A stretch of DNA of 64,000 bases from Gloeothece verrucosa PCC 7822 (GCF_000147335.1 NC_014501.1:2850300-2914299), one strand, 5' to 3'; counted from the first letter of the stretch, positions 44,458 through 53,807 are shown. The notes: generated by a model not told the origin, from the sequence alone. A program made the numbers and translations.

Positions 44458-45418
44458 ACTTTATATTAGAGTAATGCTTTTAGGAAATATTTATTCGGGT
44501 TTGTTTTCAGAAAATTTAGCAAAATCATAATCATTAGATTGTAGATTTAAATTGAATGCGTCGAAACACTGTTTGAGCGTTTGCTTATCCACCCCAGTTT
44601 CTGCGGCTAATACTTTCATTAAAGTATCGATGGATAAACCTGTACGTTCACTGAGTTTTTCTAGGGTATAACGCTTGCCGGCGTTTTCTTGCCATTTGAC
44701 TTCTTCTATAGCCGTTTTCAGTTTTTTTAAGCCTGTGGCAGTGAGAACCACTCCTCGCCGGCGGATAGTTTTTTGTTGCTGAGTGAGTTGGTGCTGATTT
44801 TTAAAATATTGTCGATATAATTCACAACTGGGTAATACTTGGTCGGCCACTCGGGAGATTAGACCCATACTGCTTAACTTATGAGCTATGATAGGCTCTA
44901 AAGGAATCCCTTCAGTAGTATTCATGACCTTATGAACAGCGCTTTCTAATTCAGGTTGTTTTTCTAAAATCACCCAATGACGCTGCAAATGAGGGTTATA
45001 AATTCCGGTTGATGTGGCAGCCGTTTTAAGGAGTTCTGAGAAAGTTAACTCTTTGCGACTCAGATGATAAAAAGCAATTTGCACGAGTGCCGGATGTCCG
45101 CCGGTCAATTCTATCAGTTGTTGAGCTTCTTTTCCATCTTTCCAGTTGAGTCCGTAACATTGGGCTAACTGCTGTATTTCCTCTAAAGAGAAGCTTGTTA
45201 ACTGAATGGGTAGTCCCACATTAAAAGGAGATTGATTTAACTGTAGAGGAACATAAATCTCTGTGGAGTGAACTACTATTAGACGAAGTTTTTGCCAAAT
45301 AGGTAATCTTTTAGCCTCTTCGTACCAGGACCGCAGTAGAGGAAAAAAATCTTTTGCCACTTGAGGATGCTCAAAAATTTCATGAACCTCATCTAAGAGG
45401 CTATTTATAAAGTCAATC

Positions 45419-45859
45419 TTAAGAAACGAGGCGACGCAACATTATCCTTGTCATAACTGCATAAATAGCGGCTTCACTCATTTCTGATAATTTTTCATAA
45501 TCTTTACTCAAACGACGATACCAGTTAAACCAGCCGAACGTTCGTTCCACAATCCATCTTTTCGGTAAAACTTTAAATTTTTTGTCTGAACGCTTTATTA
45601 CTTCTACTCTTGCTTGAATCATCAACCAAATAGCCAGAGCAAATTTATCACCACTATAACCAGCATCTACCCACATTAAAGCCACTTTTTCAAGCAGTTT
45701 GGGATTTTCTTCTAATAGTTCCATTACCGCCGTCGCCGCTAAGACTCTTTCTTGACCATGAGCTTCAGCTACAATTACTTTCAAGATTAATCCTAAACTA
45801 TCAACTAATAATTGCCTTTTTCGGCCTTTGACTTTTTTTCCACCGTCAAAGCCATACAC
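45419..45859 (-). CDS. IS5-family transposase, second frame (C-terminal)
   Basis: 146 codons as an open frame; the natural product is made by a -1 frameshift from the first frame. It carries the second and third catalytic residues: ALMWVDAGYSGDKF (Asp) and KRWIVERTFGWFNWYRRLSKDYEKL (Glu). Its apparent start (GTG, VYGFDGG) is probably unused. It looks intact. Confidence 0.88.
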   Translation of the reverse strand: MYGFDGGKKVKGRKRQLLVDSLGLILKVIVAEAHGQERVLAATAVMELLEENPKLLEKVALMWVDAGYSGDKFALAIWLMIQARVEVIKRSDKKFKVLPKRWIVERTFGWFNWYRRLSKDYEKLSEMSEAAIYAVMTRIMLRRLVS

Positions 45860-46200
45860 ATCCCCCTTTTTTCGGTTGTTTCCACCGATTGGCTGTCTGC
45901 TATGATTACACTACTTTGCGGAGATTTCCCTACCTGTTGACGAACCATCTGCCGGAGGGTGTGATTGATTTTTTCCCAAACCCCCTTTTTGACCCATTTG
46001 CGATAATAACTATAGACTGTGGAGGGAGGAGGAAAATTTTTGGGTAAATATCTCCATTGGCATCCGGTCTTCAAATGATAATATATCGCATTACAGACTT
46101 GTCTAATATCTGTAGTACGCGGATGTCCCCCGGATTTAGCGGCTGGAATAAGTGGGGCAAGCAATTCCCATTCGGCATCAGATAAATCACTTGGATACAA
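45805..46200 (-). CDS. IS5-family transposase, first frame (N-terminal)
   Basis: 131 aa. It has MYPSDLSDAEWELLAPLIPA (DUF4096-like N-terminus), ICNAIYYHLKTGCQWRYLPKNFPP-type sequence and IIADSQSVETTEK with the first catalytic Asp. After GAAAAAAGG the frame diverges from the second one: A6G is a typical -1 slippery site, giving TTEKKGDVYGFDGGKK in the fusion. DDE transposase moving this IS. Confidence 0.88.
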   Translation of the reverse strand: MYPSDLSDAEWELLAPLIPAAKSGGHPRTTDIRQVCNAIYYHLKTGCQWRYLPKNFPPPSTVYSYYRKWVKKGVWEKINHTLRQMVRQQVGKSPQSSVIIADSQSVETTEKRGMCMALTVEKKSKAEKGNY

Positions 46201-46894
46201 GCAGATCGCTCCTCACTTTTGATTGCGAACAATTACCCAGATTAGATTAATCGTTTTTGGCCTATTTTTTTCTTGTCTTTAGATTTACTTTATAAACACC
46301 CTCTAAGGCTAAGATTAGCGGAGCTTCTATAGACTGTAATAAATAGTTTTGAAAGTAGAGAGTACAGCTAATTTTGCTGCCGAGGTCTTCATCCCAATAT
46401 TCGTCTAGTTGAGGTTTAAGCTGAAGTTGGCGAGCAATGTTAGCACACAACCAGCGTAAAAGTTGATTTAAATCATTTAAAATAGACTGATCGGTTTGCT
46501 GTAAGTTAATGCTGACGGTATAGTAACCTAATTTCTCGCCATAGTCGAGAATTCTTAAAAGCAGTGAAGTTTTACCCATTTCTCTAGGCGCTTTGATTCG
46601 GATTAAAGCACCGGGTTTGCCGATTTCTTGGTAAACTTGCTCCTCAATTGATAAGCGTTGGAGATAAAAAGGAGAGTCTAGGGGTACTGAACCATTTGGG
46701 TAAGGAGGAGATAGAATTTGCTGATTATCGCTAGATTTACTCACGGTTTTTTTTGGGGTTGGTGCATTGAGATCTGATTCAATATAAGATTTTAATAAAA
46801 TTCCCTGCAAAAGTAAAATTTCAGCCGAGTTAAGGGGCTGATTTCCATATTTGACTAGCCGTTGATTTAGAATTTCAACAAAAGAATCGAGCAT

Positions 46895-47288
46895 TCTAGA
46901 AACTAGACAGTAGATTCTATTTATTCTGACACCGGTTTTTCAGGCCTTAAACAAAACTTTGATATTTTTAACTTTGTTATCTAGCCCAAGCTGACTTTTA
47001 TTAAGGATGAATCCGACTTGGTATTATTCTTGTGCTTAAATTCTTAGACTTAGATGGTTTCTATAATAACATATTTTGATTAAAAAATAAATTTATATAA
47101 GCTAAATATTTTGTTTAAACTCTCAACAATAAATACACAAAATTTACAACAGATCAGCACGAAGCCTTGCAGAGTTCATTAATGTTTTATTTGTTGTCTA
47201 TACACTCTTAAGACGTTTTGACACATTAATTTGGGAAATTTTTGAGTTTGTGTTATCTAATCTTGTCCGACAATTGTGAGGTAGGATG
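46895..47288. other. 394-bp intergenic region, nothing recognised
   Basis: AT-rich, between two minus-strand genes. No ORF, repeat or RNA that I can support. It should contain the promoter of the broken AAA-like gene's neighbour region and the mutS2 3' end. Confidence 0.4.
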
Positions 47289-49700
47289 TCACGTCAAATA
47301 AGCAACAGTCACGCCTGCCCCTCCCTCATTTTGCGGCGCTAACTCAAAGCGCTTTACCTGGGGATGACGTTCCAAAAATTCATGAACCCCTTGGCGGAGT
47401 TTGCCGGTACCTTTCCCATGAATAATCCATAATACCCCCGATTCAGTGGCACGGGCGATCGCTTTTTCCACATCGCTTTCTGCTTCAACTACCCGACTTC
47501 CCCGTATATCAACGGTATTATAAGAGGTACGAATAACCGGAGAAGATTTAGGGGCAGGAGGCGGCGAAGGGTTAGCCGGTGGTGCAGTTTTCGCTTTTTC
47601 TGGCACTTCGACTTTTTTCCCATCAAGAGACTCAATATCTCTAAAAGGTACAGTCATTTTCATAATGCCAAAACGCACCGAAACTTCCTCAGATTCTTCT
47701 AATATATTTAACACCTCTGCGGTTTGTCCTAAACTGGGAATTCTCACTTTTTCCCCGACTTGAGGACGATAAATTTTTACTGGTTGTTTTTGCTTCGGTA
47801 GCTGTTTTTCGGCAATTTTGCCCAGTGCCTCGGTGGCTTTTTGAGCATTTTGGGCGGTGGGTGTTCCTTGCTGTAATTGCCGAATGACTTGGGCAATTTC
47901 GGCTTTAGCGGCTATAATGGCTTTTTGAATTTCTTGTTCTTGTTGCTGTTTTAAATCTTTTTCTCGTTGTTGTAAGGCGTTCGCTTTTTGGGAAACTTCT
48001 GCATAAAAACGTTCTGTTTGCTTTAATAGTTGAGTCGCTTCTTTAGCCTTTTCTTCTTGTTCGCGGCGCTGTTGTTCTAAACCGGCTATCACGCGATTAA
48101 TATCTTCAGAAAACCCACCCACTCGAGTTCTAGCATCTTCTATAATATCGGGTCGTAATCCTAAGCGCCCTGCTATCGTTAGGGCATTAGACCGTCCGGG
48201 AATACCCCATAATAGACGATAGGTTGGAGAAAGGGTTTGATCGTTAAATTCTACAGAGGCATTTTCAAAGCGTTCATCTTGGTATTTTAGGGCTTTTAAC
48301 TCGCCGTAGTGGGTGGTAGCGATGGTTAACCCCGCCGCCTCGGCTAAATATTTTAATAGGGAAGTTGCTAAAGCGCTGCCTTCAGCCGGATCGGTTCCGG
48401 CACCGACTTCATCGAGTAATACTAATGAAGAGGATGCTGTGGTAGGTGCTTCTGAGGTTGGGTTTAAAGCCTCGATAATGCGAATAATTCGGCGAATGTG
48501 CCCGGAAAACGTCGATAAACTCTGTTGTAGAGATTGTTCATCGCCGATGTCTGCTAAGATTTGCTCAAACCAGGGCAATTCTACCGGCACTTTAGCCGGA
48601 ATAAAAATACCGGCTTTGGCCATTAAAGCGGCTAACCCAACGGTTTTGAGGGTAACGGTTTTTCCTCCTGTATTGGGTCCGGTAATAGCCACGACGCGAA
48701 TTTTCGGGTCTACTTGTACGTTAATGGGAACCACTTCGGGACCTTGTTCGTGTTGTTGCTGCCAAATTAACAGAGGATGGCGTAACTGTCGTAGGGTGAT
48801 GTGTTCATGGGGTTCAATAAATCTCGGTGGGTTACCTTTTAACCACCAACTGTAACGGGACCTTGCGACGGCTAAGTCTAGAATGGTGGCGGCGGCTAAT
48901 AAGTCTTCTAAATCTTCTTTTACTTCGGCTACTTTTGCGCTTAACCCTCTGAGAATGGTTTCTTCTTCAATTTGTTCACTGCGATGATATTGCCGCAGTT
49001 GATTACCTAATTCTACTACTGATGAGGGTTCTATATATAAAGTCGCGCCCGTACTAGAACTGTCATGAATAATGCCCGGAACTTGATCTTTTTGGGGGGC
49101 TTTCACCGGCAGCACAAAGCGATCACCGCGTTGAGTAATCACGGATTCTTGCATGGCTCCGCTTTGCCGTTGCATAATATCTTGTAGTTTGCGGTAGATT
49201 CTCTCGCGTACGACTTTCATTTGTCCCCGGATTTCTCGCAGTCTGGGACTCGCGCGATCACTGACTTCACCGTCTTCTTCGATGCAACGGTGTATTTCTT
49301 GTTCTATTTCGGGATAGGTTCGCACATTAGCCACTAGGGTTTTGAGGACGGGTATTTTTTCTTGTTCTTCGATCAGGCGGCGCAAGCGTCTGACTCCGGC
49401 TAGGGTAGTGGCGATACTGAGTAATTCTTTTCCTGAGAGAACGCCACCTAAGTCTGATCTTTCTAAGGCATCTCCGATATCGGTAATTCCCTCAAATGAT
49501 AATGCTGTATTTAGACGTTGTTCTAGGTCGTAAACTTCTTCGGTTTGGGCGAGGAGTTGACTACTTTCCTCTTGAGTTTCAGGCAGTTTCATATATTCTG
49601 CGGCAATAGCACCAAGTTTTGTCGCAGCAAAGGTTGATAGGTGCTGACAAAGACGATGCCATTCTAATAGTTCTAGTGTTTCTTCTTGAATCAAAGTCAA
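47289..49700 (-). CDS. mutS2: Endonuclease MutS2
   Basis: 803 aa. MutS-type core with the Walker A AITGPNTGGKTVTLKTVGLAALMAKAG near residue 337, Walker B VLLDEVGAGTDPAEGSALA and IATTHYGELKAL. A long coiled coil follows (about 520-610, QQRREQEEKAKEATQLLKQTE), a KOW-like segment (VGEKVRIPSLGQTAEVL), and the C-terminal Smr nuclease domain (VDIRGSRVVEAESDVEKAI, IIHGKGTGKLRQGVHEFL). It lacks the mismatch-binding N-terminal domain of MutS. MutS2 suppresses recombination or rescues collided ribosomes, depending on species. Usual length; monocistronic here. Confidence 0.95.
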   Translation of the reverse strand: MTLIQEETLELLEWHRLCQHLSTFAATKLGAIAAEYMKLPETQEESSQLLAQTEEVYDLEQRLNTALSFEGITDIGDALERSDLGGVLSGKELLSIATTLAGVRRLRRLIEEQEKIPVLKTLVANVRTYPEIEQEIHRCIEEDGEVSDRASPRLREIRGQMKVVRERIYRKLQDIMQRQSGAMQESVITQRGDRFVLPVKAPQKDQVPGIIHDSSSTGATLYIEPSSVVELGNQLRQYHRSEQIEEETILRGLSAKVAEVKEDLEDLLAAATILDLAVARSRYSWWLKGNPPRFIEPHEHITLRQLRHPLLIWQQQHEQGPEVVPINVQVDPKIRVVAITGPNTGGKTVTLKTVGLAALMAKAGIFIPAKVPVELPWFEQILADIGDEQSLQQSLSTFSGHIRRIIRIIEALNPTSEAPTTASSSLVLLDEVGAGTDPAEGSALATSLLKYLAEAAGLTIATTHYGELKALKYQDERFENASVEFNDQTLSPTYRLLWGIPGRSNALTIAGRLGLRPDIIEDARTRVGGFSEDINRVIAGLEQQRREQEEKAKEATQLLKQTERFYAEVSQKANALQQREKDLKQQQEQEIQKAIIAAKAEIAQVIRQLQQGTPTAQNAQKATEALGKIAEKQLPKQKQPVKIYRPQVGEKVRIPSLGQTAEVLNILEESEEVSVRFGIMKMTVPFRDIESLDGKKVEVPEKAKTAPPANPSPPPAPKSSPVIRTSYNTVDIRGSRVVEAESDVEKAIARATESGVLWIIHGKGTGKLRQGVHEFLERHPQVKRFELAPQNEGGAGVTVAYLT

Positions 49701-49807
49701 CTTCTGGGTGCGTATGCTATCGTACTACATCTATCTTAACAGGGAATAGAAAATAGGGGGAATGGGGATAGGCAATAACTAAAAATCATCCCCCCGCCTA
49801 ACCTATC

Positions 49808-51166
49808 CTACCGACTGACGAGTAAAGATTGTGGATCGGCGGAAAATCCGGCATCTTGGAGGGCTTTTACGGCTGAGTAGTCATCATGTACCCAATATTT
49901 TTGTCCGAGTCGAACCGTTTGACGTTGGTTCCCCTGGCCAATAATGGCAATGACAGGAATTTTTCCGAGATTTTTGTCGCCTAAGTTGCCTTGTAAAATG
50001 GTTTTTAATTTGATTTGTCTGCCGGCATCGGCAACATCTTTAGGGCTTAGATAAATCATCACCATTTTGACTTTTTCTACAGGTTCAGCATCTTCTATGA
50101 TGATCTGTATTTTGTCGTCATCTTTATTTTTTTGGACTTTCCCCCAAATAATTAACGGACATTCATTGGTTAAAATGTCTTGAATTTGAGGATAAGCACT
50201 AGGAAAAACAATTCCTTCTACTTGTCCGCTTATGTCTTCTAGTCCCACAAAAGCCATTGGTTTTCCTTCTTTTGTCGTTATTTTTTTGACCGAATTTATC
50301 ATCACTACAGCACTGATCATTTTGCGGGTACTTTGATTTTCTAATTCATTTAAATTAATCGGTGATAAAAATTTCGCCGCTTCGACAATAGATTGAAGAG
50401 GATGTTCAGATACATAAAATCCTAAATGCTCTTTTTCTAATTTGAGTTTTTGGTCTAACGAAAAAGGCTCCACTGAAGGCAAGCTAGGCACTAAATCAAA
50501 TTTTGATTCGGAATTTTCTTCATCAACAGTTAATCCGCCCAGAGAATCAAATAAACTCAGTTGTCCGCTTTCTTTTTCTTTGGTTCTTTTTTGTGCCCAA
50601 GGAATAACAATATCTAAATACTGTATTAATTGGTTACGATTATTATTAATATTATCAAAGGCTCCACAGTAAATTAATGTTTCTAAGGCGCGACGGTTGA
50701 CGACTCGTAAATCTACCCGTAAACAGAAATCCGCTAAAGATTCAAATTTGCCCTTGGCTTCTTCTCTAGCTTTAAGAATATTCTCGATGGCATTTTCCCC
50801 TAAATTTCGCACCGCCGATAATCCAAAAAGGATTTTTTCACCTACAGGGGTAAAATCTTTTTGAGAGCGATTAATATCTGGGGGTTCTACATCAATGCCC
50901 ATTTTTTTACAGTTTTCCCGATATTTTTCTACCTTATCTTGACTGTCACTACTGGCCGTTAATAAGGCTGTCATATATTCAACGGGATAATTAGCTTTTA
51001 AATAAGCTGTTTGATAAGTTACATAAGCATAAGCAGTTGAGTGAGATTTATTAAAGCAATTTGAGGCAATTAATCCATTAGCTAAAAGAAAATTATGGTC
51101 TTTTTCTACCCCGAGATCATAAACGGTTTGATTTCCGGCTAGTTGACGACTGATGATCTTAACCAT
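49808..51166 (-). CDS. dnaE: DNA polymerase III alpha subunit, C-terminal half with split-intein C-fragment
   Basis: 452 aa from ATG 51166; an upstream GTG at 51190 is rejected because homologous split inteins begin at M(V/I)KI. Residues 1-36 are the intein C-fragment: [20 protein letters not shown] then [16 protein letters not shown], ending in the essential Asn. Cys37 ([20 protein letters not shown]) is the +1 nucleophile and the first extein residue. The extein covers the end of the finger domain, the HhH region ([14 protein letters not shown]) and the OB fold ([13 protein letters not shown]). The N-terminal half is made from another locus and the two are joined by protein trans-splicing, a cyanobacterial hallmark. 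An IS110-like gene ends 36 bp upstream, so the promoter may be IS-derived. Confidence 0.95.
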   Translation of the reverse strand: MVKIISRQLAGNQTVYDLGVEKDHNFLLANGLIASNCFNKSHSTAYAYVTYQTAYLKANYPVEYMTALLTASSDSQDKVEKYRENCKKMGIDVEPPDINRSQKDFTPVGEKILFGLSAVRNLGENAIENILKAREEAKGKFESLADFCLRVDLRVVNRRALETLIYCGAFDNINNNRNQLIQYLDIVIPWAQKRTKEKESGQLSLFDSLGGLTVDEENSESKFDLVPSLPSVEPFSLDQKLKLEKEHLGFYVSEHPLQSIVEAAKFLSPINLNELENQSTRKMISAVVMINSVKKITTKEGKPMAFVGLEDISGQVEGIVFPSAYPQIQDILTNECPLIIWGKVQKNKDDDKIQIIIEDAEPVEKVKMVMIYLSPKDVADAGRQIKLKTILQGNLGDKNLGKIPVIAIIGQGNQRQTVRLGQKYWVHDDYSAVKALQDAGFSADPQSLLVSR

Positions 51167-51179
51167 AAAAATAAATTTT

Positions 51180-52800
51180 TTTCCAAGCACTGCTCTTTAT
51201 TCTAACTAATTTCTTTTAACAACTCCTGGAACAAGAGACGGGTAACATAAAACAGTAATCGAGTTTGAATGTCATTCCCCCTGACCCCAGCGCGGTAAAT
51301 TTTTAGGGTCTTCTTTGCGATCATGTTCCCTAATTCTCCTTTAATGTTGGGATGCTCAATAGTAAATTCGTCAATCTCGTCATTAGTCAATTTAGGATCG
51401 TCGATCAGGTCTTGGTAATTTGTTTTAAAACCCTTAAGAGCTACGCTCGTTACCCACATAAAGAGCTTTGCTCTACACATGGACGAACCGTGAAACTTTT
51501 TCTTATTCTTGTCCCCTGACTGCTCATAACTATAAGCCAATCCCAAGTAAGCTTGGAATTGCCTTAAGCTATGGTTTACCTTCCTTCTTTTCCATTTACC
51601 ATCCTTTTCATGCTCTATCCACTCAATCCACTGTTTACCATCGATTAGAAATTTATTGAATGGGTAGCACTGAATTAACAACAATATGCAATTGTCAAAG
51701 CCGAAATTAAAAAGCTTGAAAACTTTTAGGTAATCTTGAAACTCTTGATTATTATTCAATTGCTCTTTCAGTTCACTTAAGTTGTGTGTGATGATTAACT
51801 CTAAGTCTGTGATGTGTTTGGCTTTGAGTTTACTTAAGTTTGAAATGGGAATACCCAACCGCTTTGCGCTACTCTCCTCATATCTTCTGTTAGCCCAAGT
51901 ATAGGAGTAATTCCCAGCCAGCCAACCCCAGAAAGGGGAAAAACCTTTTTTTTCGGAAATTTCTATCCGTTGGTCTGAAGCTTCGGGAAACTCTAGTGAT
52001 AGTCGCTGGCGGTTCCCGTTGACGTTAGCCGTGCGGAGTTTTTCACATTGAAGGATATCAAGGTATAGACGACGGATGGTCAATATTTCCGAAGTGTAGA
52101 AAGTTAACCACTTCTTGCGATCGAAGTCATCAATCCATGTTGGGTCATGAAATAGAGCAGCCAAGGTGAGCGCGTCATGCTCATCGCTCTTATTTGTAAA
52201 CCCATAATGTCCCCTCGACTTACTCAGGTCAGCATGACCCACCCAGTAAACCGGGATGAGATAATAGTTTGCCCAGGCGACCCAAATGCTTGAGTACCAC
52301 ATTCCTGTCGGCTCTAGTACAATCCCGTCAATTGTTAGCTGCTCTAAATAATTAAAATCCTTAAATCCTTTCTCAATAAGCTTTTGAGATAGATGGGATA
52401 CGGGTTTAAGCCGCATAAAGTCTTTGCGGTGCTGGTTAAAGTATCGTTTAATATTAGTAGGGAATTGGTCTAAAATTATGCCCACAGCAAAATTTCGACC
52501 AACATCTAAACCTAAAATGTTGACCATAATTACCTTAGCTTTTTGAGGGAGATAACCACAAGCTAAAACCCTTCTCGGCAATGCTTACAAATCTCCCGGA
52601 AGCCCTCACAACGGACATCTCACGGTGAGCCGTGCGACGGCTCACTCGTGTCCTCCTCAAGGGGGCTTAATTTATTCTGGAAGCTTTTAGAAGGGGGGCT
52701 GCTCCTAGATTGAAAAGGCTTAGGCTTATAAAAGACTAAAGGCGTTAAGAGCCTACTTTAATGTCGAAGCCACTGGCCTATCTAAGAGCGGGAATGGTAG
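51180..52800 (-). mobile_element. IS110-like element upstream of dnaE-C (limits approximate)
   Basis: It contains the IS110-type transposase and a ~270-bp structured non-coding region upstream of it (52528-52800), the arrangement of the IS110 group, in which a bridge RNA is made from the long non-coding end. Left limit lies between 51167 and 51201. No inverted repeats were found, as expected for the group. Confidence 0.6.
51202..52527 (-). CDS. IS110-family transposase (DEDD recombinase)
   Basis: 441 aa from ATG 52527; an upstream TTG at 52581 lies in the structured leader. The N-terminal RuvC-like domain shows ILGLDVGRNFAVGI (D), GIVLEPTGMWYSS (E) and TNKSDEHDALTLA (D, D). The C-terminal Tnp20-type region has HSLRQFQAYLGLAYSYEQSG and FHGSSMCRAKLFMWVTSVAL with the candidate catalytic serine. 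IS110 enzymes insert DNA by site-specific recombination guided by a bispecific bridge RNA. The protein is divergent from common IS110 members but seems complete. It lies between the dnaE-C start and the accessory region. Confidence 0.85.
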   Translation of the reverse strand: MVNILGLDVGRNFAVGIILDQFPTNIKRYFNQHRKDFMRLKPVSHLSQKLIEKGFKDFNYLEQLTIDGIVLEPTGMWYSSIWVAWANYYLIPVYWVGHADLSKSRGHYGFTNKSDEHDALTLAALFHDPTWIDDFDRKKWLTFYTSEILTIRRLYLDILQCEKLRTANVNGNRQRLSLEFPEASDQRIEISEKKGFSPFWGWLAGNYSYTWANRRYEESSAKRLGIPISNLSKLKAKHITDLELIITHNLSELKEQLNNNQEFQDYLKVFKLFNFGFDNCILLLIQCYPFNKFLIDGKQWIEWIEHEKDGKWKRRKVNHSLRQFQAYLGLAYSYEQSGDKNKKKFHGSSMCRAKLFMWVTSVALKGFKTNYQDLIDDPKLTNDEIDEFTIEHPNIKGELGNMIAKKTLKIYRAGVRGNDIQTRLLFYVTRLLFQELLKEIS

Positions 52801-52802
52801 CT
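52528..52802 (-). ncRNA. Structured leader of the IS110-like element, candidate bridge RNA
   Basis: 327 bp without a gene between the transposase and 52855. The dominant feature is a long hairpin at 52613-52653 (GGACA...TGTCC outside, GTGAGCCGT/ACGGCTCAC inside, 3-nt loop). Further pairing is possible between AGCCCCCTTGAGG-type segments near 52655-52710. Position and structure fit a bridge RNA; expression is untested. Confidence 0.45.
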
Positions 52803-52856
52803 AATCACTCCCCTATGCTCACCGATATTTCTATCAGTAAGCATCGGGGAATGATT
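52803..52856 (-). terminator. Long imperfect palindrome at the end of the small-gene operon
   Basis: AATCA.TCCCC.ATGCT..C.GATA, TTTC loop, TATC.GT.AGCAT.GGGGA.TGATT: about 25 bases per arm with few mismatches, overlapping the stop of the 79-aa gene. A likely transcript end, or a boundary sequence of the IS110-like element. Confidence 0.6.
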
Positions 52857-53094
52857 AACAGCAGTATTTAGCTTGTGCCTCTGCTAGGGCTTTAAGAATC
52901 TCTTTGGCCTGGTTCCCTCGATAGGCTTTAGATTTTCCGTTGACAAAAGTGACGAATACTATGTCATCTTTTTCTTCTTGGTTACACTCAACCGTTAAGA
53001 CATTAGCTAAATTAATCCAGGTAGAGTGACTACCAGTAGTTTGAGGTAGATGAACGGGGTACATTGCTATTTTCGTCTGTACGATAGTGGTCAT
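52855..53094 (-). CDS. Small protein of unknown function
   Basis: 79 aa from ATG 53094. A GTG at 53166 would add 24 residues, but those would be read through a strong hairpin (53128-53157), so the ATG is preferred. Sequence: MTTIVQTKIAMYPVHLPQTT, WINLANVLTVECNQEEKDDIVFVTFVNGKSKAYRG, KEILKALAEAQAKYCC. The middle resembles a small LytTR/PH-like beta strand set (WINLANV...V.F.NG), perhaps a single beta-barrel-like domain. No known family assigned. Last gene of a leftward set of seven small genes. Confidence 0.6.
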   Translation of the reverse strand: MTTIVQTKIAMYPVHLPQTTGSHSTWINLANVLTVECNQEEKDDIVFVTFVNGKSKAYRGNQAKEILKALAEAQAKYCC

Positions 53095-53127
53095 GGTAGA
53101 ATTAAATAAATTGAATATGTACCGAAT

Positions 53128-53157
53128 AAACACCTTTAGGGGTGTTTTTGTTTTTTT
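53128..53157 (+). terminator. Intrinsic terminator facing right among leftward genes
   Basis: AAACACC (53128-53134), loop TTTAGG, GGTGTTT (53141-53147), then TTGTTTTTTT. The T tail is on the plus strand only. There is no plus-strand gene upstream in this interval, which raises the question of what it terminates. Confidence 0.8.
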
Positions 53158-53482
53158 ATTGATCACAAATTTCTAGGGGAACTAAAAAATGGTCACCATA
53201 CAGCCTCTTAAACCGTTTTATCTGATGCACCCAATTGGGTTCTATTTTTAAGTTCCTTACCCCGTCTGCTATCTGCATCATGGTCATGTCATATTTCATG
53301 ATCGAAGGGATAACTTGACATAATTCATAAATAAACAATATTGTGTCAAGGTTAGCGGCTCTAACCGAGAAATTAATTTCCGATGCGGAACTAATGGTCA
53401 CGTCAAAATAAACCATATTATCTTGATTTATATTGACACATTCTTTTATTGAAACTAACTCGCATACCGTTGCTGTACTCAT
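53156..53482 (-). CDS. Small protein of unknown function
   Basis: 108 aa (MSTATVCELVSIKECVNINQ...). Mixed alpha/beta pattern: YFDVTISSASEINFSVRAA, LDTILFIYELCQVIPSIMKYD, WVHQIKRFKRLYGDHFLVPLEI. No signal peptide, no recognisable motif. Member of the leftward small-gene cluster; 20 bp separate it from the gene upstream, which suggests cotranscription. Confidence 0.6.
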   Translation of the reverse strand: MSTATVCELVSIKECVNINQDNMVYFDVTISSASEINFSVRAANLDTILFIYELCQVIPSIMKYDMTMMQIADGVRNLKIEPNWVHQIKRFKRLYGDHFLVPLEICDQ

Positions 53483-53501
53483 GACTATTTGTCCTTGTTA
53501 A

Positions 53502-53807
53502 TTATCCGAGATTTAAACTTGGTCTTTGAGGATGATACATCTTGGGGAAATCCTTAAATAATTCCTGATAAACTTCTTCTAGTTCAGGCGCGACATGAAG
53601 GAGTCTTTGAGCGATGTTCTGGGCGACTATTAAATGTCCATGTTTAGTATCAAGCGGCACTTCTTCAAAAGCGCATAAGCATAACATGGAACTAACACAC
53701 AAATGTAAGTATTCAATAGGGACAATGGCAAAAGACGCTTCATGTTCCTCCATAATATCTTTGGTAATCTCTACAAGATATTGGGCTTTATTTGCTTCAT
53801 TGTTCAT
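53502..53807 (-). CDS. Small acidic protein of unknown function
   Basis: 101 aa, mostly helical (AQYLVEITKDIMEEHEASFAIVPIEYLHLCVSSMLCLCAFEEVPLDTKHGHLIVAQNIAQRLLHVAPELEEVYQELF). No known domain. Its 5' end overlaps the end of the 59-aa gene upstream by 11 bp, so translation is probably coupled. Confidence 0.6.
   Translation of the reverse strand: MNNEANKAQYLVEITKDIMEEHEASFAIVPIEYLHLCVSSMLCLCAFEEVPLDTKHGHLIVAQNIAQRLLHVAPELEEVYQELFKDFPKMYHPQRPSLNLG

Larger units (their letters stand above)
45397..46303 (-). mobile_element. IS5-family insertion sequence (IS427-like), 907 bp
   Basis: The ends GAGGCTATTTATAAAGT (45397 on) and, inverted, GAGGGTGTTTATAAAGT (46303 back) match in 20 of the first 23 bases. 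A TAA target duplication flanks the copy (45394-45396 and 46304-46306). It has two overlapping transposase frames and a 3-bp duplication, as in the IS427 group. It sits inside the AAA-like ATPase gene. Confidence 0.9.
44491..46894 (-). pseudogene. AAA-like ATPase with C-terminal helical domain, split by an IS5-family element
   Basis: The 5' part (46894-46304) encodes a helical start (LDSFVEILNQRLVKYGNQPLNSAEILLLQGILLKSY) and a P-loop region (SFYLQRLSIEEQVYQEIGKPGALIRIKAPREMGKTSLLLRIL). The 3' part (45393-44491) continues with DEVHEIFEHPQVAKDFFPLLRSWYEE and a C-terminal region (RRRGVVLTATGLKKLKTAIEE, YTLEKLSERTGLSIDTLMKVLAAETGVD). Cutting out 45397-46303 and one TAA copy rejoins LILAL to DEVHEIF in frame, giving about 498 aa. 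The family (AAA-like domain, STAND/vMAP-related) is frequent in filamentous and large unicellular cyanobacteria. The two remnants encode 210- and 289-aa pieces, the second lacking the P-loop. Confidence 0.85.

Noticed and set aside
48313..48855. 180-codon plus-strand ORF inside mutS2
   Set aside because: Antisense to the conserved ATPase core of MutS2; composition is that of a shadow frame.
51167..51190. Upstream GTG start for dnaE-C
   Set aside because: Split-intein C-fragments start at M(V/I)KI; the extra eight residues are not family-like.
52855..53166. 103-codon form of the small gene from GTG 53166
   Set aside because: The additional codons read through a strong terminator hairpin; ATG 53094 is cleaner.
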